Assembly (NCBI GenBank): GCA_036346375.1
Contig: CM070518.1
Location: forward strand, 2,736,182-2,800,181
Source: Guadua angustifolia
Lineage: Eukaryota > Streptophyta > Magnoliopsida > Poales > Poaceae
Reading direction: 5' to 3'
DNA length: 64,000 bases
A model generated the notes under the pieces. That model did no database searches and was not told the DNA's origin. It saw only the letters and a program-made list of their open reading frames with translations. Shown here one piece after another: positions 22,732 through 34,775 of this stretch (the stretch's first letter is position 1; each line of letters opens with the position of its first letter). The position numbers were made by a program, and so were the translations under genes.

Positions 22732-25538
22732 ATGGACGAGGAGATGGATGTAACGATCTGTAACGCTTGTACCTGAGGAGAACTTGCAAAAGAAGACGGA
22801 GTACATACATCGTCCATGCATTGATTGCAAGAATGAGAAGATGTTTTAACAAAAACCATATCCATTTGCACTTGATCCGGAGGGTTTTGTAGCTATACAA
22901 GTTGGACAAGGCACTGTGAAGAGGAGATCATACTTGAACGTGATAACGCCGACGGCAACGGAGCGGCAATGTGGCGGTGATATCGATTATGGATCCGATG
23001 AGGATAGGTTGGTCGTCGATGACGACATTAACTGCTCAAATGTTGCGCGAGCGTAAGAGAACTACACTAGTCGAGAGAGTTTAATCAATCGGGTTTGATG
23101 GAGGATTCGGAGATTACACAAAGTTACATATAACAATGCACGCAGTTACATCTCTTAGTTGAAATACACTCTTGGGATTGGAAGTAGAAAGAATACATTT
23201 GTACTCATCCCAAACCCATACACGATGGAAGGGTTATCATCCTCCCACAACGATTCACAAGGTCTTCAACTAATGGTTTCGAGGAATGTAAGGTTTGGCT
23301 TGAGTACGGATGGAATGAATCCTTTCGGTAACATGAGCAGATTCATAGCACTTGGCCGTGACTCGGTATATACAACCTTCCACTGGTTGTGTATGAAGCG
23401 AAAGTACATTATGATGTCCTTGCTTATCCAAGGGCCGAGACAACCCGCAACGATATTGATGTATACCTAGAACCATTGGTGGAAGATCTTGTGATATTGT
23501 GGAACGAAGGTGTACGGTATGGGACGAGTACAAACGAGAGTACTTCACTCTACGCCGCATTGTTGTTCTCGCACCATCAATGATTTTCTGCGCTTGGTAA
23601 CCTTTGTCCGGCCGTACTATAAAAGGAGTAAAGCATGCCCCCAAAGGCATGGATGAAACCGCTAGTGTGTGGCTCAACAACTCGAGGAAAAGCGGTGTAC
23701 ATCGTCACCGGAGGTTCCTTCGCGAGAATCATCCGCACCGCAATATGAAGAAACAATTCGACGGGACAAAGGAGGGACGGTTTAGCTCCAAGGCGTCTTC
23801 GTGGGGAAGAGGTGTATGATATGGTTAGGGATCTTAATGTTGTACTTGGAAAGAAGTCTGGTAATACATCGCGGTCCAGTCGAGAAGACCACGTGGAAGA
23901 AGAGATCCATCTTTTGGGACTTACCCTCTTGGAAGGATTTGGAAGTTCGACATCGTGATCGACGTCATGCATGTAGAGAAGAATGTATGTGACAGCGTGG
24001 TTGGTCTTTTCTTGAATATTCCTAGCAAAACAAAGGATGGATGAAGGCACGAAGGGATCTGGAAGACATGAAAATCGTGAGCGAGCTACATCCTCAAGAC
24101 ACCTTTGGGAAAGGCCGGCCTTTACCTTCCCGACTTGCTACACTTTGAGTAAGAAAGAGAAAATGAACTCGCAAGTGCCTCGCATGGTGTGAAAGTTCCG
24201 TCCGGCATTCGCAAACATCAAGCTGGTATCGATGAAAGATTTGAAGTTAACTGGCATGAAGTCCCATGATTGTCATGTGATGATGACACAAATGCTCCCT
24301 GTTGCAATTAGAGGTGTTTTGCCTGACAAGGTCCGAGAGGCAATCACGAGGTTGTGTTCCTTCTTCAACACGATTTCACGGAAGGTCATCGATCCCGTTG
24401 GACTTTATGAACTTCAGGCTGATGTGGTAAAGACTCTGTGCCAGCTGGAGATGTATTTTCCCCCTATCATTTTTTGATATCATGGTTCATCTCATTGTTC
24501 ACCTTGTCAATGAGATAAATATTTCTGACCTCGTATTCTCGCATCGAGATGTACCCATTCGAAAGGTATATGGGTGTTACGAAGAAATATGTACGTAATC
24601 GATCTCGTACGGAAGGCTCAATTGTAGAAGGTTATGCAAGCGAGGAGGTTATTGAGTTACGTGGTCGATTACATGGAGGAGGTCGAACCGGTAGGAGTGC
24701 TCAGATCTCGCCATGAGGGTAGGCTAGGTGGGAAAGGTGTAATAGGAAAGAAATCTACAAATTCCTACGATAATATTTTGTTCGAACAAGCCCATTTCAC
24801 AAAGATTACAACAAATACTTGAGGTGTGCCCAGATATGGACATACACAAGGGTAAGCTAAGGAGGAAAACCGAGGAAAGTCAGAGATTTGGATAACAAAA
24901 GAGCACAATCGTTTGTTCGGTCATTGGTTCGAGAAGCACATGTCGGTGAAGAAGCGAGTGTTACATTGAGGTGGTTGGCAAAAGGGCCTTGGTACAATCA
25001 CGACATGGCAAGGATATGACATCAATGGATATACATTTTACACGAGAGCTCGGGATAGCAAGAGCACTTACCAAAAGCAGGTGTCCGTGATAGATGCCTC
25101 ACGACAACACGAGGCGACGTAAGAGCATCTACTACGGGTTCATAGAGGAGATTTGGGAGGTGGACTCTGCATTTTCAAGATCCGGTGTTTCGATGTCATT
25201 GGGTACGACTCGAATGGTGTCAAGGTGGACAAGTACGGCTTTTCTCTGTGGACATCGAACATATCGGATACAGAGATCGAACCATTCGTGCTTTCGAATC
25301 AAGTAGCACAAGTATTCTACATAATCGACCCATAGATAAGAAGCGCCACGTAGTTCTGCAAGGAAAAAGAAGGATCGTTGGAGTTGAGAATGTCGTGGAT
25401 GAGGAAGAGTACAACCAGTTTGATGAGTTGCCTCCTTTCGCAGGCGACAGCATCAGGCCCGAGGAAGAAACCACTCAAGAAGTTACCTATCATCGCGATG
25501 ATCACAACGAAGGCCAAATTGTGAAAGAAAATAATTAG
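22732..25538 (+). pseudogene. TNP2-type transposase of CACTA-3, degenerate but complete in order
   Basis: It starts near ATG 22732. Just after, in a shifted frame, the transposase-associated domain is visible (RRWM, IHRPCIDCKNEKMF near 22830). The TNP2 core has LSTDGMNPFGNMSR near 23310, CMKRKYIMMSLLIQ near 23400 and TTWKKRSIFWDLPSWKDLEV near 23900. The DUF4218-like region has DLKLTGMKSHDCHVMMTQML near 24260. The C-terminus has GVKVDKYGFSLWTSNI, VAQVFYIID and HVVLQGKRRIVGVENVVDEE near 25360, with a stop at 25538. Two in-frame stretches at 25153-25538 are well preserved. Many indels elsewhere break the frame. 25539-25930 is AT-rich 3' flank without features. Confidence 0.87.
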
Positions 25539-25934
25539 CTAGGAGTACTGGAAATGTGATGTAAGAAATGGAAATGTGATGTAAGAAATGTACATTTATG
25601 TGGAATTAATAGGAAATAAATATGCATGATTTTGATGAGAAAACTTCAAAACTTGAAATCTCGATTTAGCGATGGTGGAGTCTTGTTCAATTGAATTCAG
25701 GTTTCTATAGCTCTTGAGGAAATGTAGTAGCTTGAATAATTCTATTTACTTTTTTTTATGTGCTCTAGGATATAAACATTTAAATGACTTAGGACACTGT
25801 TCATGGAAGAAGACTTATGTTATACATGCTTCATATGTATTAATGTATGGAAGAAAAATTATGTATTATGATTTTGCAGTTTTACAGTTATACATGCTTC
25901 CGGAGTATGATTGTCATGTGTATCTATGGCGTGG

Positions 25935-26100
25935 AGGAGTATCTGTGACGGTTAATAAATATAACCGTCTCAGATAATAGTTATCTGTGGCGGTAATAAT
26001 AACCGTCACAGATAAATAATATCTGTGACGGTTATTGTTATTAACCGCCACAGATAACTATTATCCGAGCGGTTATATTTATTAACCGTCACAGATACTC
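25935..26100. repeat. Internal palindrome of subterminal-type motif in CACTA-3
   Basis: About 160 bp. The outer arms GTATCTGTGACGGTTAATAA and its reverse complement at the other end are exact over more than 25 bp. Inner copies of CTGTGGCGGT and AACCGTCACAGAT alternate. The motif is the same GTGRCGGTT/AACCGYCAC core found at both termini of this element (21690-21866 and 34200-34550), but here it lies between the two genes. Confidence 0.85.
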
Positions 26101-26104
26101 TCTC

Positions 26105-26397
26105 TATATATGGTAAACCTAACCCGCTTTGCTCCACTTCCAAAACTCGACCGCCTCATGCCCTAGCTCGTGCCGCCGCCGACTTGCGTGCGCCCGCAAG
26201 TCGTCGTGGGGAGGACTCCCGCCGTGCCGCCGCCACTCCGCACCGCGCCGCCTTGCAAGTCGTCGTGGGGAGGACTCCTGCCGTGCGCCGCCACTTCCGA
26301 CTGTGTTGCCGCGTGATCGCCGTCTGTGGGGAGGACTCCAAGCCGTGCCGCCGCCACTCCAAGCCGTGCCGCTATTCGTCCTGCACCGCGAGGTAAC
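26105..26397 (+). promoter_or_regulatory. TATA-like box and GC-rich leader of the CACTA-3 second gene
   Basis: TATATATGG (26105-26113) follows the palindrome directly. The GC-rich leader then contains three imperfect copies of GTCGTCGTGGGGAGGACTCC plus GCCGTGCCGCCGCCACTCC and ends at CGCGAGGTAACATG, which fits a splice donor after 26391. This parallels the GC-rich leaders in CACTA-1 and CACTA-2. Confidence 0.55.
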
Positions 26398-28892
26398 ATG
26401 AACTCGAAGCCGTGCTGTGCTGTGATTGATATGTGTGCTGTGCTGTGATTGTTATCCGTGTGCTTGATTATCAGATTGGAATTTGGTAATATGTGCTGTT
26501 AGTATGATTGTGAAATTTTCGGCTCATGGTGATGCTAGTATGAATTGTGAAATTTTCGGCTCATGGTGATGCTAGTATGAATTTGTGGATAAGTGTGAGT
26601 GATGATAGCAAGTATTAGGGGTACACATGTTCTGAAATGTGTTTACACAGGAATGAGCTAGAGATATTTAGCGACAGTTTCCATGTCTTGCCATCCTTTG
26701 CTATTGTGCTTAATCGATGCAATCGAGTTTATGTATGTCTTTGTTATCATTGAAGAGTGTAGGTGTATGCTTGTTCTTGTATTTTCGATCTTGTGTACTG
26801 AGATATTAGAATATGTAACCCTATTCTTAGATCATGCTTTAGTCTTTTAATATGAGTAAGTCCTTGGTCATTTTGCAATAGTACAAACTTTAAATTCACA
26901 TGAAGCTCTTAATTTTCGATGGCACTTCTTTGAGCTTTACATTCTTAGATCTTGTGAATGAATGAATGGCTTCACTTACAATGAATGAACTAAGCTTTAC
27001 ATTTGTGTCCTTCAAAGTATCATCTTTGCTAGCATTGAGTTATGTAATGTTTTTCATGATGTTAATTGGAATAATCAATAGAATGTTAATCGGTTTGTTG
27101 CTTTTGTTTTTCATGATGCTAGCATTGAGTTATGTAATGTTTTTCATGTCATAATTGGAATAATCAATAGATTAGTAAACAAATACGAGGTTTGAAGGAA
27201 TGAAATACAAACGATTGATAAGAATTTCTATTTTTGTTGGGAAGTACATTGTGGATGCCCTTAACATTGTGGATGCATTATACTATTGCCGCTATTACTT
27301 GTTGCCTTACTTGTCTTACTTGTTGCCTTGAATTCGACGTGGGTGATGCTCTGTGATGAACACCGGTACTAGAATGATCGTAACCTTTATTTATGTGGTT
27401 TAGGCCTTGAACTATAGACTTAAATGCTTGAAAGAATTGCTTACTTGCTACTATCCTTTTGCTACGTGTACTAGACATTCGCTGAGATGGCAATAGTTGG
27501 AAATGCAGGAGACACGTGAGGAAAAATGATGCTCATGGCCAAGTTATGGCTTTTGACAATGTAGAGCGTAAATTATGGCTTTGGGAAAGATAATATTCGA
27601 CACTACATGCTTTAGGAATTCGATATTGCCCTATGTCGGTAGTGAATAACTAGTAAATATCCAAGTCTCCATATTGGCATAAGCAAGACATACAAAATTT
27701 TCACAATATTTTCTAAAATATTCTTTGCAAGAACATCTAATTACGTAAGAATGGGCTCTTGAAGTTGTTAAAGTTTGTATTCTTCGCAATAACATCGATT
27801 CTTGTAAGAATGGGTTGTGGAAATATCACAATTAGCTCTAGGTATGCTTAAGTGGATCACTACTTTAGCATCGCTCCTGTATCTTCGTTGTTCATCATGA
27901 AAGCAAATCTTTTATGTGATTATAATATGAAGAGTGTATATATCTAGACAAGAGAATTCTTTAGTGTGCATTTTAAGGTGGTAAGAGTTCAAGGCCTATT
28001 TCATTGAATAAAGTGTTAGCCCATTTGTGATTGTGGTGAAGATCCTTATCTTCATCCATACCCAAATCTGAGAGCACATTAAATTAATTCTCTTTGAGAT
28101 ATAAGGCAACCGACATCGAGAACACTTTAAAAGTAAAACAACTTGAGCTAGATGCTACTTGATTTGTTAATGATCATGCCATTGTTGATATCTCTGCTTG
28201 TGTGGATGAGTGCTTTAATATCATGTTGGTATTGATCTTGTGTATGTGCTTGATCTTGTGTCTATATATATATATTCTTATGTATGTGCTTGATCTTGTG
28301 TCTATATATGTATATATATGCTAGTAGTTGTGTATAGTGGAGATAGTTGATATCATTCGCAGAACAATTCACTTAGTCTTGTAAAACCAAATAACTCTAA
28401 GCACTTTAAGGATCTAATATAGTCCTCGGTTAGTACATCTTCTATCTTATGCCTTTTGTCCTAATTATGAACCATAAGTCATTACGGTTGGTTGTGAATT
28501 ATGCTTCCATTGAGTATTCTTATCTTCATCCATACCCTAAGTCCGAGAGTACTCCTTACACGCAATCCTCGTGAAACCCGAAATTCTTGAAGTAGTTGTC
28601 ATCTTCATAGAACATGAAATTTTACATTGGAAAAGTTGGAGAGGAAGAACATCCACTCTTAATAACACCACTAGATTTAAAAGAAAATAATATTATTTAA
28701 AAAATTCCCAAGAAAGGTAAGCAAAAATCATAAATTTCTTCTGATCATGCCATTGTTAGTACATCGGTTAGTACATGGACTCGAAATGAGCCATGGACAG
28801 GGCACTTTAAGGATCTAATATAGTCCTCTGCTAGTACATCTTCTATCTTACTCCTCGGTTAGTACATATTTTCCTCAAGTGTGCTAATTCAA
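26398..28892 (+). other. Long presumed intron of the CACTA-3 second gene
   Basis: There is no recognisable coding motif. It holds several small duplications: a 37-bp tandem pair at about 26505-26580 (GAAATTTTCGGCTCATGGTG), a pair of about 100 bp around GAGTTATGTAATGTTTTTCA (27036 and 27127), and a TA-rich pair at 28240-28320 (TGCTTGATCTTGTGTC). Short texts such as TAGTACATCTTCTATCTTA recur at 28430, 28835 and 28860. Confidence 0.45.
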
Positions 28893-28989
28893 TATGATAC
28901 ACTTAGTTATTCTATCGCTAGTACATATTTTCTTTCCTCTCTCAAATATCTCCTTTCTATTGAGTAGTTCTAATGGAGCCCAAACCGAG

Positions 28990-31960
28990 CCTATAATGGA
29001 GGAGAGCCCAGCAGTACCTTACCCTCCACCCAACCATCGAAGTAGCCGAGGCCTCCACTGGCTGTTCGAGGGCCTCACCGCTGTTCCCGAGGCCTCCACT
29101 TCATTGCAACACGCCGAGGACGAGGGAAGAATAAGAAGCTCAAGGCGGTACACCATCACGGAGGTCTCAGATATCTGGGTCCCTGTTGTAATCGAAAAAG
29201 GCAAAGACAAAATACAGGTCAACATGCGGTACATCGTAAGGAGAAAGTGCCAATCACCTATTTGGATTGGCATAAAGTGCCCCGAGCCACCAAAGAGGAT
29301 CTGTGGATGAGCTCAAAGGAACCTTCGCATTCCCAAGGAGTCGAAGAACTCGTAAGGCCGCGATGCATTGATGACCATGGATGCGGCGTGGAGAAACTTC
29401 AAAGGCGGTGAGCGTAAATTATGTGAAGCAAAAGCGGTCACCGCCGGAGACTACCCAAGATTACAGACCATCTTGGGATGAGTTCGTGGCGATGAAGCAA
29501 TCTGCAAAGAAGGAAGTCTAGTGAGGACCACATTAGCATCGCAAGAAGGAATACTCACCCCACGACTTGGCACGAGTGGGTACACGGGTAAAATTGCTCA
29601 ATGGGACAGCAGGAATTACAAGTGATCCAACAGATCGGCACAAGTCCCTTGGGTGGGACTATCAGACGAGTGAAGCACTACGTGCTAGCGAGGGAGATCT
29701 CTTGTTCATCGAGTTTATCATTCAAGAGCGGCGAAAACGAAGCGAGGGCGCAAAGAGTTCATCGCTTGTACGCCCGATCCACCCAAGGATCCTTCCACCC
29801 AAACAGGAGAAAGACGAGCTATCGGTGGCCCTCGAAACAAAGAGCACCCGGCCGAACACGGCGTCGGGTCAAGGTTCCATGGAAGATGGGATTCCTCGAG
29901 CACGAAGACTCTTATAGGAGTCGGAAAAGAGCTAAAGAAGAGCAGTGCAGAAATGGAAAGTATGAAGGAAAGGGTTCTGCGAGAATTACAACCCACCATT
30001 CACGAACAAGTTCAACGACAAGTACAAGAAGCCTTGAGCCGACGCAGTCGGCAACGCTCTCTCCGGCCCTGTGTCGTCGCGTTAGATTATGGTCCACGCC
30101 AAAGACAAGCGGACCTAAACCATTATCTGTGGACGACATACATGACCCCACACCTGTCACTCAACGTGCCCGTGATGAACATCTTTCTGAGTACTTCTGA
30201 GGGTAGCTTATCCGTGCCAACAAGGGGTGTCTGCACAATGCCCCGATAGCGCCGGAGTTATGCAAAGGTCCGTGGACACAGTAGTTGCACGAGTTTGTCG
30301 ATATCGCTAGAAAAACCCGCCAATGACGAGATAACAACTCTGGAGGTGCCGCCCACTCATTCATCCAAAGGGCGCAAGCGTGACATCATCTTGGACCATG
30401 CGGTGGCACCTCTCTCGACATCGTCTTGGATCATGCATCGCCACCTCTCTCCTGCTGCAATCACAAGATCACCACCAAAGACCGAGAGTGAAATGGTGAA
30501 GAAGCAAGATGAGGTAGAAAAGAAATCCATTGAGGGCCCCATAAATATGGCCCTGTTAGTACTCCAACGCAGAAACTCAGAACACGGTACTTCAAAGGAC
30601 AAACCTACAACCCCGATCCCAAAAATGGCACATTAGGCAGGCCGTATCGGCTAGATCGGGGAAGCCAGACCGAGTATGATGTCGTCTGTGAAAAAGTAAG
30701 GGCAAGGGAAGTCTCGATGAACAAGAAAATCAACCAAGATTGAAATTCGAGGTTGGGAAGCCCTTAGTCACCGATTCGAAGTTAAACAGTCTAACACCCA
30801 TGATGCAAATGACTACATGCATGGTACATGGAGCGATCCAACCAAGACGCGTTCTCAAGGTGATCACCGCAGTTGTTCCGTGAGGAACATTTTCACCACG
30901 AGGGCTATGGCTACTTCTTAATAGAATTCGATAACATGCACAACTTGTTCTATCATGACGCCCTCGACATATGTTTTTGAGATTTGGACATCGTAAGTGT
31001 CTAATATATCAATCTTGGTCTACATTCACGTAATACCGATAAATGTCATGTCTAACTATTTCGTTATATAGATACGAGATTCAAGAACTACGAAGAACCA
31101 AGGGGCGATTAGGATTCTCGACCCGGAACGGTTTGCCAAGAAGAAATCGAGAGAGTACCAAAGGAGGTCGAGGAGTACGCCTATAAAGCTTTGCTTAAAC
31201 TACAAGACAAGGAGTTTATACTTGTACCATACAATTTTAAGTAAGTTCCTCACTAGCGAAGTTAAATTACTCGTTGGTTTCGTTATTTACTCCGACGTAA
31301 CGACTAATGGCTATGGCATCCAGATTCCATCGATTCTCGTAGTAATTCATCCGCATAAGAGCAAGATGTCGATCATGGATCCACCGGATAAACCTAAAGC
31401 GGACTATGAAGTGATGACACGCTTAATCAACGAGCGCTCAAAAGATATTGTGAGAAGAGCACGAGACACCGCCCATACCAGAAAAACCCTTACAATCCGT
31501 ACTAAATTTCCGAGACGCACGCAAGGAATATTCTTATATCGTATTTCATAGTAAATAGCTCCTTCGACGACATCTTAGTTCATTCGATTTCGCGAGGTCA
31601 CAAGCGTATAAGGAACAAATCTATGTGGGTACTTCTGTGCCAAGACATGCGGAAATCTTAAGTTGCACAATAAAAGACAATGACGTGGAGGTCACTCATG
31701 CCGACATGACACATCGATTCGCCACACGATTTCTATATGCTCTCTTAATTGCATTTTCATACCTCTGACGCCTCAAGTCGTCTCATGATAGGATGACCTT
31801 CGTTCGAAATCCAAGCGATTCGGGGCCAGCTCGCCTACTTCATCATGAAGGAAATACTCAACAAAAAAGGCGAGTTTTATGACGAAGACAACAACGATCC
31901 ACTCCTCCATACTCATGTCTCACATCGCGGTCTCCAAGCTCAAGACCCATAGGCTTCTAG
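28990..31960 (+). pseudogene. Second gene of CACTA-3: coiled-coil protein with Ulp1-like protease remnant
   Basis: The N-terminal region near 28990-29300 reads MEESPAVPYPPPNHRSSRGL and then RYTITEVSDIWVPVVIEKGK, aligning with the TEV..G.P..P motif of these proteins. Near 29870-29935 a shifted frame has GRTRRRVKVPWKMGFLEHED and SYRSRKRAKEEQ, the conserved block that also occurs in CACTA-2 (VPWRHGF). A coiled-coil-like segment (MKERVLRELQPTIHEQVQRQ) follows at 29960. The DUF8039-like part is broken. A Ulp1 trace is visible as KLQDKEFILVPYNFK before a GTAAG donor near 31240, and a displaced CTATGTGGGTAC near 31620 at the place of the Cys box. Far more decayed than the CACTA-2 homologue. Confidence 0.72.
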
Positions 31961-32417
31961 TTTAGAAAACTAGTTTAGGCTTTTGTTACTTCAATTCTAT
32001 TTCATTACAAAGTGTAAATAACTCTTTGTACCTTTGAAATGGGAGCCCCTTCTTTCGTCAATGCCACTTCTCTTGTCAGTGGTTCTGCTACTGTAGCATG
32101 TATGTTTGTCTTCTTGAGGAACATATGTACACACATGCGAGTGGCACTTCTAAATATTTCATGTGTTTGCCTTACATGGTTATTTTTTCATATGAAGTTA
32201 TTTCATGTGTATGTAATAGTTTGATAAACTAACCAAGTGAAAAAATTACTTGGTTACTTTGATAAACTAACCAAGTGAAAAAAGGCATATTGTTTCTACA
32301 ACCACTATACTAGACGTCGATGGCGTGGTATGATGATTCTTCTCATATTTCCTGGACCTTATTAATATCATCCTTCAATTCTGACATTATTAATATGTAT
32401 TCTCTTTTATTTACAAG

Positions 32418-33954
32418 GGGTGGCCATGAACTTGATGGTCGGGAAGGCAACTATGAGAACTCAATACTCCTTTTCTCAGTAAGCATGGAGGCTCACGGAT
32501 GCTGGTCATGGTCATTTCCATTTTGATTTTGTTCTTTTACAATTGACACGACCATTTCATTTTCATGCACATTTTGATGTTATTAAGCCTCTTATGTGCA
32601 CATGCAATGATTTCAGAACACATGGAGGACATTGTTGGATTGGTCTTCAAATACCTTCTCCTATTAAAAGAAGAAGGAATCAATGGCGGATCTTTAATGA
32701 GGTAATTGTCGTGCACATGGTTTATGTATTGCACATACTTTTTGAGAAAATTATTTGATGGTTTATGGTTCAGATGGCAGCTTTGTTTGCCCTATATATC
32801 TATCATTGTCTCTTCATATCTCAACACATAAATATACATAGATTGGTTCTTTTCTGAAGTAGTAGTCAAAGTTAACATACATATATTGGTTCTTTTCTGA
32901 AGAAGTACAAAGTATGCGAGATGGTCGACATTAGTAAATTGCTAAGCGATGTCGGCAATCATCATCGTTGGGCATAAATAATCTTTCCTCAAATGTAAGG
33001 TTTTTTGGCCATTTAAATCTTGTGGTAGTTGGCCTTACCTTCATATCTTAAGACTTGTTATTTTGTCGATAAGTTATGGCACCATATGATCTGCAGACTT
33101 TGCATAAATGAGCATATGAAGCTAAATATTATGCCTTTCTTCTTTGTTTGACGTAATACTTCTCTGTGTCTCTATAGAATAATCTGGGAGTCTAAAAATT
33201 TGAAGGATCTACTAATTCTATTGAGCCACTCGTACAATACATCATATTACGCTGAGAATGTCACTCCTTCTATAATACTGGTTTGCTTTTTTTTCTTTTC
33301 AATAATTTCATTTTCTAAATTGTATTTTCCTGGTCTTATTCCACGTGACATCTTGTAACAATGTACTTAATTATTCAAATTTATATACATAATCCTCCAT
33401 ACCACGTTGTAATTGATTAACTCTACGGCTCTACTTGGCAAAGAATGGATTCAAAAGGCTCCTACATACCCTCAAGCGTACCGTTTCAACAAGTCTCTTA
33501 ATCGATTTGTTAGTAGACTACTTGAATGCTTATGGTGAGCACTAATTCGCAAATAATTGCATATATTTTCTAATATAACAATCCATTTGGGGATTACTCC
33601 CACCAACCTTAAGTCTAAATATACACCGACAAATTATTTATGCTTTTTGCGACTTATGATGCTCACATTGCCGGATTATTCTATTCAATATATCGCATTT
33701 CTCTTGGATTCCGGTTTGCTGCGATTACTATGGTCCTTTTGTTTCCTATGCGTGTTTCACACGCCTAAAGCGCTTTCATTGCTCACTCATTGTAAAATAT
33801 TCATATCGTCTATTGTAATTTCATGCATTATGAAATTGTCGGTATTAGACCAGTTTTGAATTGAAACTCAAACACTTAATTGTATATGTTTAAAGGTCTC
33901 GAGGGTGGTTGCAATGACAAGATGAGATGGTTAGTCCTGAAATTTCTGAATATT
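32418..33954 (+). pseudogene. Captured multi-exon fragment of an insulin-degrading-enzyme-like M16 metallopeptidase
   Basis: Six exon-like pieces keep the order of plant IDE-type zinc metallopeptidases. They are: 32418-32510 (GREGNYENSILLFSVSME, then LTDAGH in a shifted frame); 32617-32701 (HMEDIVGLVFKYLLLLKEEG, then WRIFNE); 33178-33281 (IWESKN, FEGSTNSIEP, YYAENVTPSIIL); 33444-33534 (WIQKAP and VDYLNAY); about 33652-33722 (YDAHIAGLFYSIYRISLGF); and about 33904-33954 (GCNDKMR). Several are bounded by GT donors and AG acceptors, with the glutamate codon after TDAGH split across an intron. The part present corresponds to the middle of the enzyme; the HXXEH zinc-binding motif is not included. 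It lies between the second gene and the 3' subterminal repeats, on the same strand. Single-base shifts break it, so no active peptidase is expected. Confidence 0.8.
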
Positions 33955-34169
33955 AGTTACTAAGTTACTTTGTCGCTCTCCCGAATTGCCTCGTTGCCAA
34001 CATTGTTAGATTCTACCTTGTATTGTCTTTATACTATTTCATTCAATTCTTCATTTGTTCATATTGTATTGTCACTATTGTATGACACTTCTATCAATTT
34101 CGCTTCTGTATGACACTTCTATCAATTCTCTTATATATATTCAGACAGAGGGCATGGCTAGCCATTGCA

Positions 34170-34556
34170 CGAGGCTAGCCACAAATGCCGCTTTTTATTT
34201 TCATGTGTCGGACTATCGCGTTGCGGTTCGAGCCAAAACCGCCATCGATAGTACTAGTATCGATGCCGTTTTTGGCTCGAACCGCCATCGATACCCATTA
34301 TATCGATGACGGTTCGAGCCAAAACCGCCATCGATACTAGTACTATCGATGGCGGTTTTTGGCTCGAACCGTCACTGATACCCATTATATCAGTGACGGC
34401 TCGAGCCACAAACCGTCACAAATAATGTTATCTGTGGCGGTTCTAGAACCGTCACTGATAATCCTGGATTATCAGTGGCACTAAATATGTGGCGGTTCGA
34501 AAACCGCCACTGATGGCAGTTTCGAACCGCCACTGATGACCTTTTTCAAGGTAGTG
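34170..34556. repeat. 3' subterminal repeats and TIR of CACTA-3
   Basis: Alternating GGTTCGAGCCAAAACCGCC and its complement, plus ATCGATGGCGGTT, TGGCGGTT and AACCGCCACTGATG copies, make large hairpins from about 34205 to 34535. They end in GACCTTTTTCAAGGTAGTG at 34538-34556. The CGGTT core matches the 5' end and the internal palindrome, although spacer sequences differ. Between the metallopeptidase segment and these repeats (33955-34169) I see only AT-rich sequence. Confidence 0.8.
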
Positions 34557-34775
34557 CCATCTAATTCACCTGGATCGTCATGCTGCACCTTATACCGGGA
34601 TTCTTCGCACACTGGACAAACCTCCAAATCGGCATACTCAATGCGATACAGGATACAATCGTTAGGACATGCGTGTATCTTCCGTACTTGCAATCCTAAA
34701 CGGTAGAGGACTCACTTCGCTTCATACGTAGATTCGGGTAAAGTGTTACCTTCCGAAAGCAACTTCTTTATGAGT
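34557..34775 (-). pseudogene. TNP2 transposase of CACTA-2, middle segment
   Basis: A short intact-looking piece reads VRKIHACPNDCILYRIEYAD, then LEVCPVCEESRYK and a DDPGELDG stretch, the Cys-rich start of the TNP2 core. It is bounded on the left by the end of CACTA-3 and on the right by the ATGAG duplication of Gypsy-A. It links the N-terminal piece (53867-54424) with the C-terminal piece (19274-21660). Confidence 0.88.

Larger units (their letters stand above)
21664..34556 (+). mobile_element. CACTA-3, nested in the TNP2 gene of CACTA-2
   Basis: The left end reads CACTACTACTTTACGCC from 21664. The right end on the minus strand reads CACTACCTTGAAAAAGG from 34556. Both ends carry GTGGCGGTT/AACCGCCAC subterminal motifs. 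CCA flanks both sides (21658-21660 and 34557-34559) if three extra bases TTA (21661-21663) are allowed at the left junction. The interrupted gene resumes in the correct order on both sides, which independently supports the insertion. Contents on the plus strand: TNP2 transposase, internal palindrome, GC-rich leader, second gene, and a captured metallopeptidase segment. Confidence 0.83.

Noticed and set aside
11932..31960. Functional SUMO protease genes of the host
   Set aside because: The Ulp1 motifs lie within CACTA second genes next to TNP2 remnants and between that element's repeats, so they are transposon-encoded.
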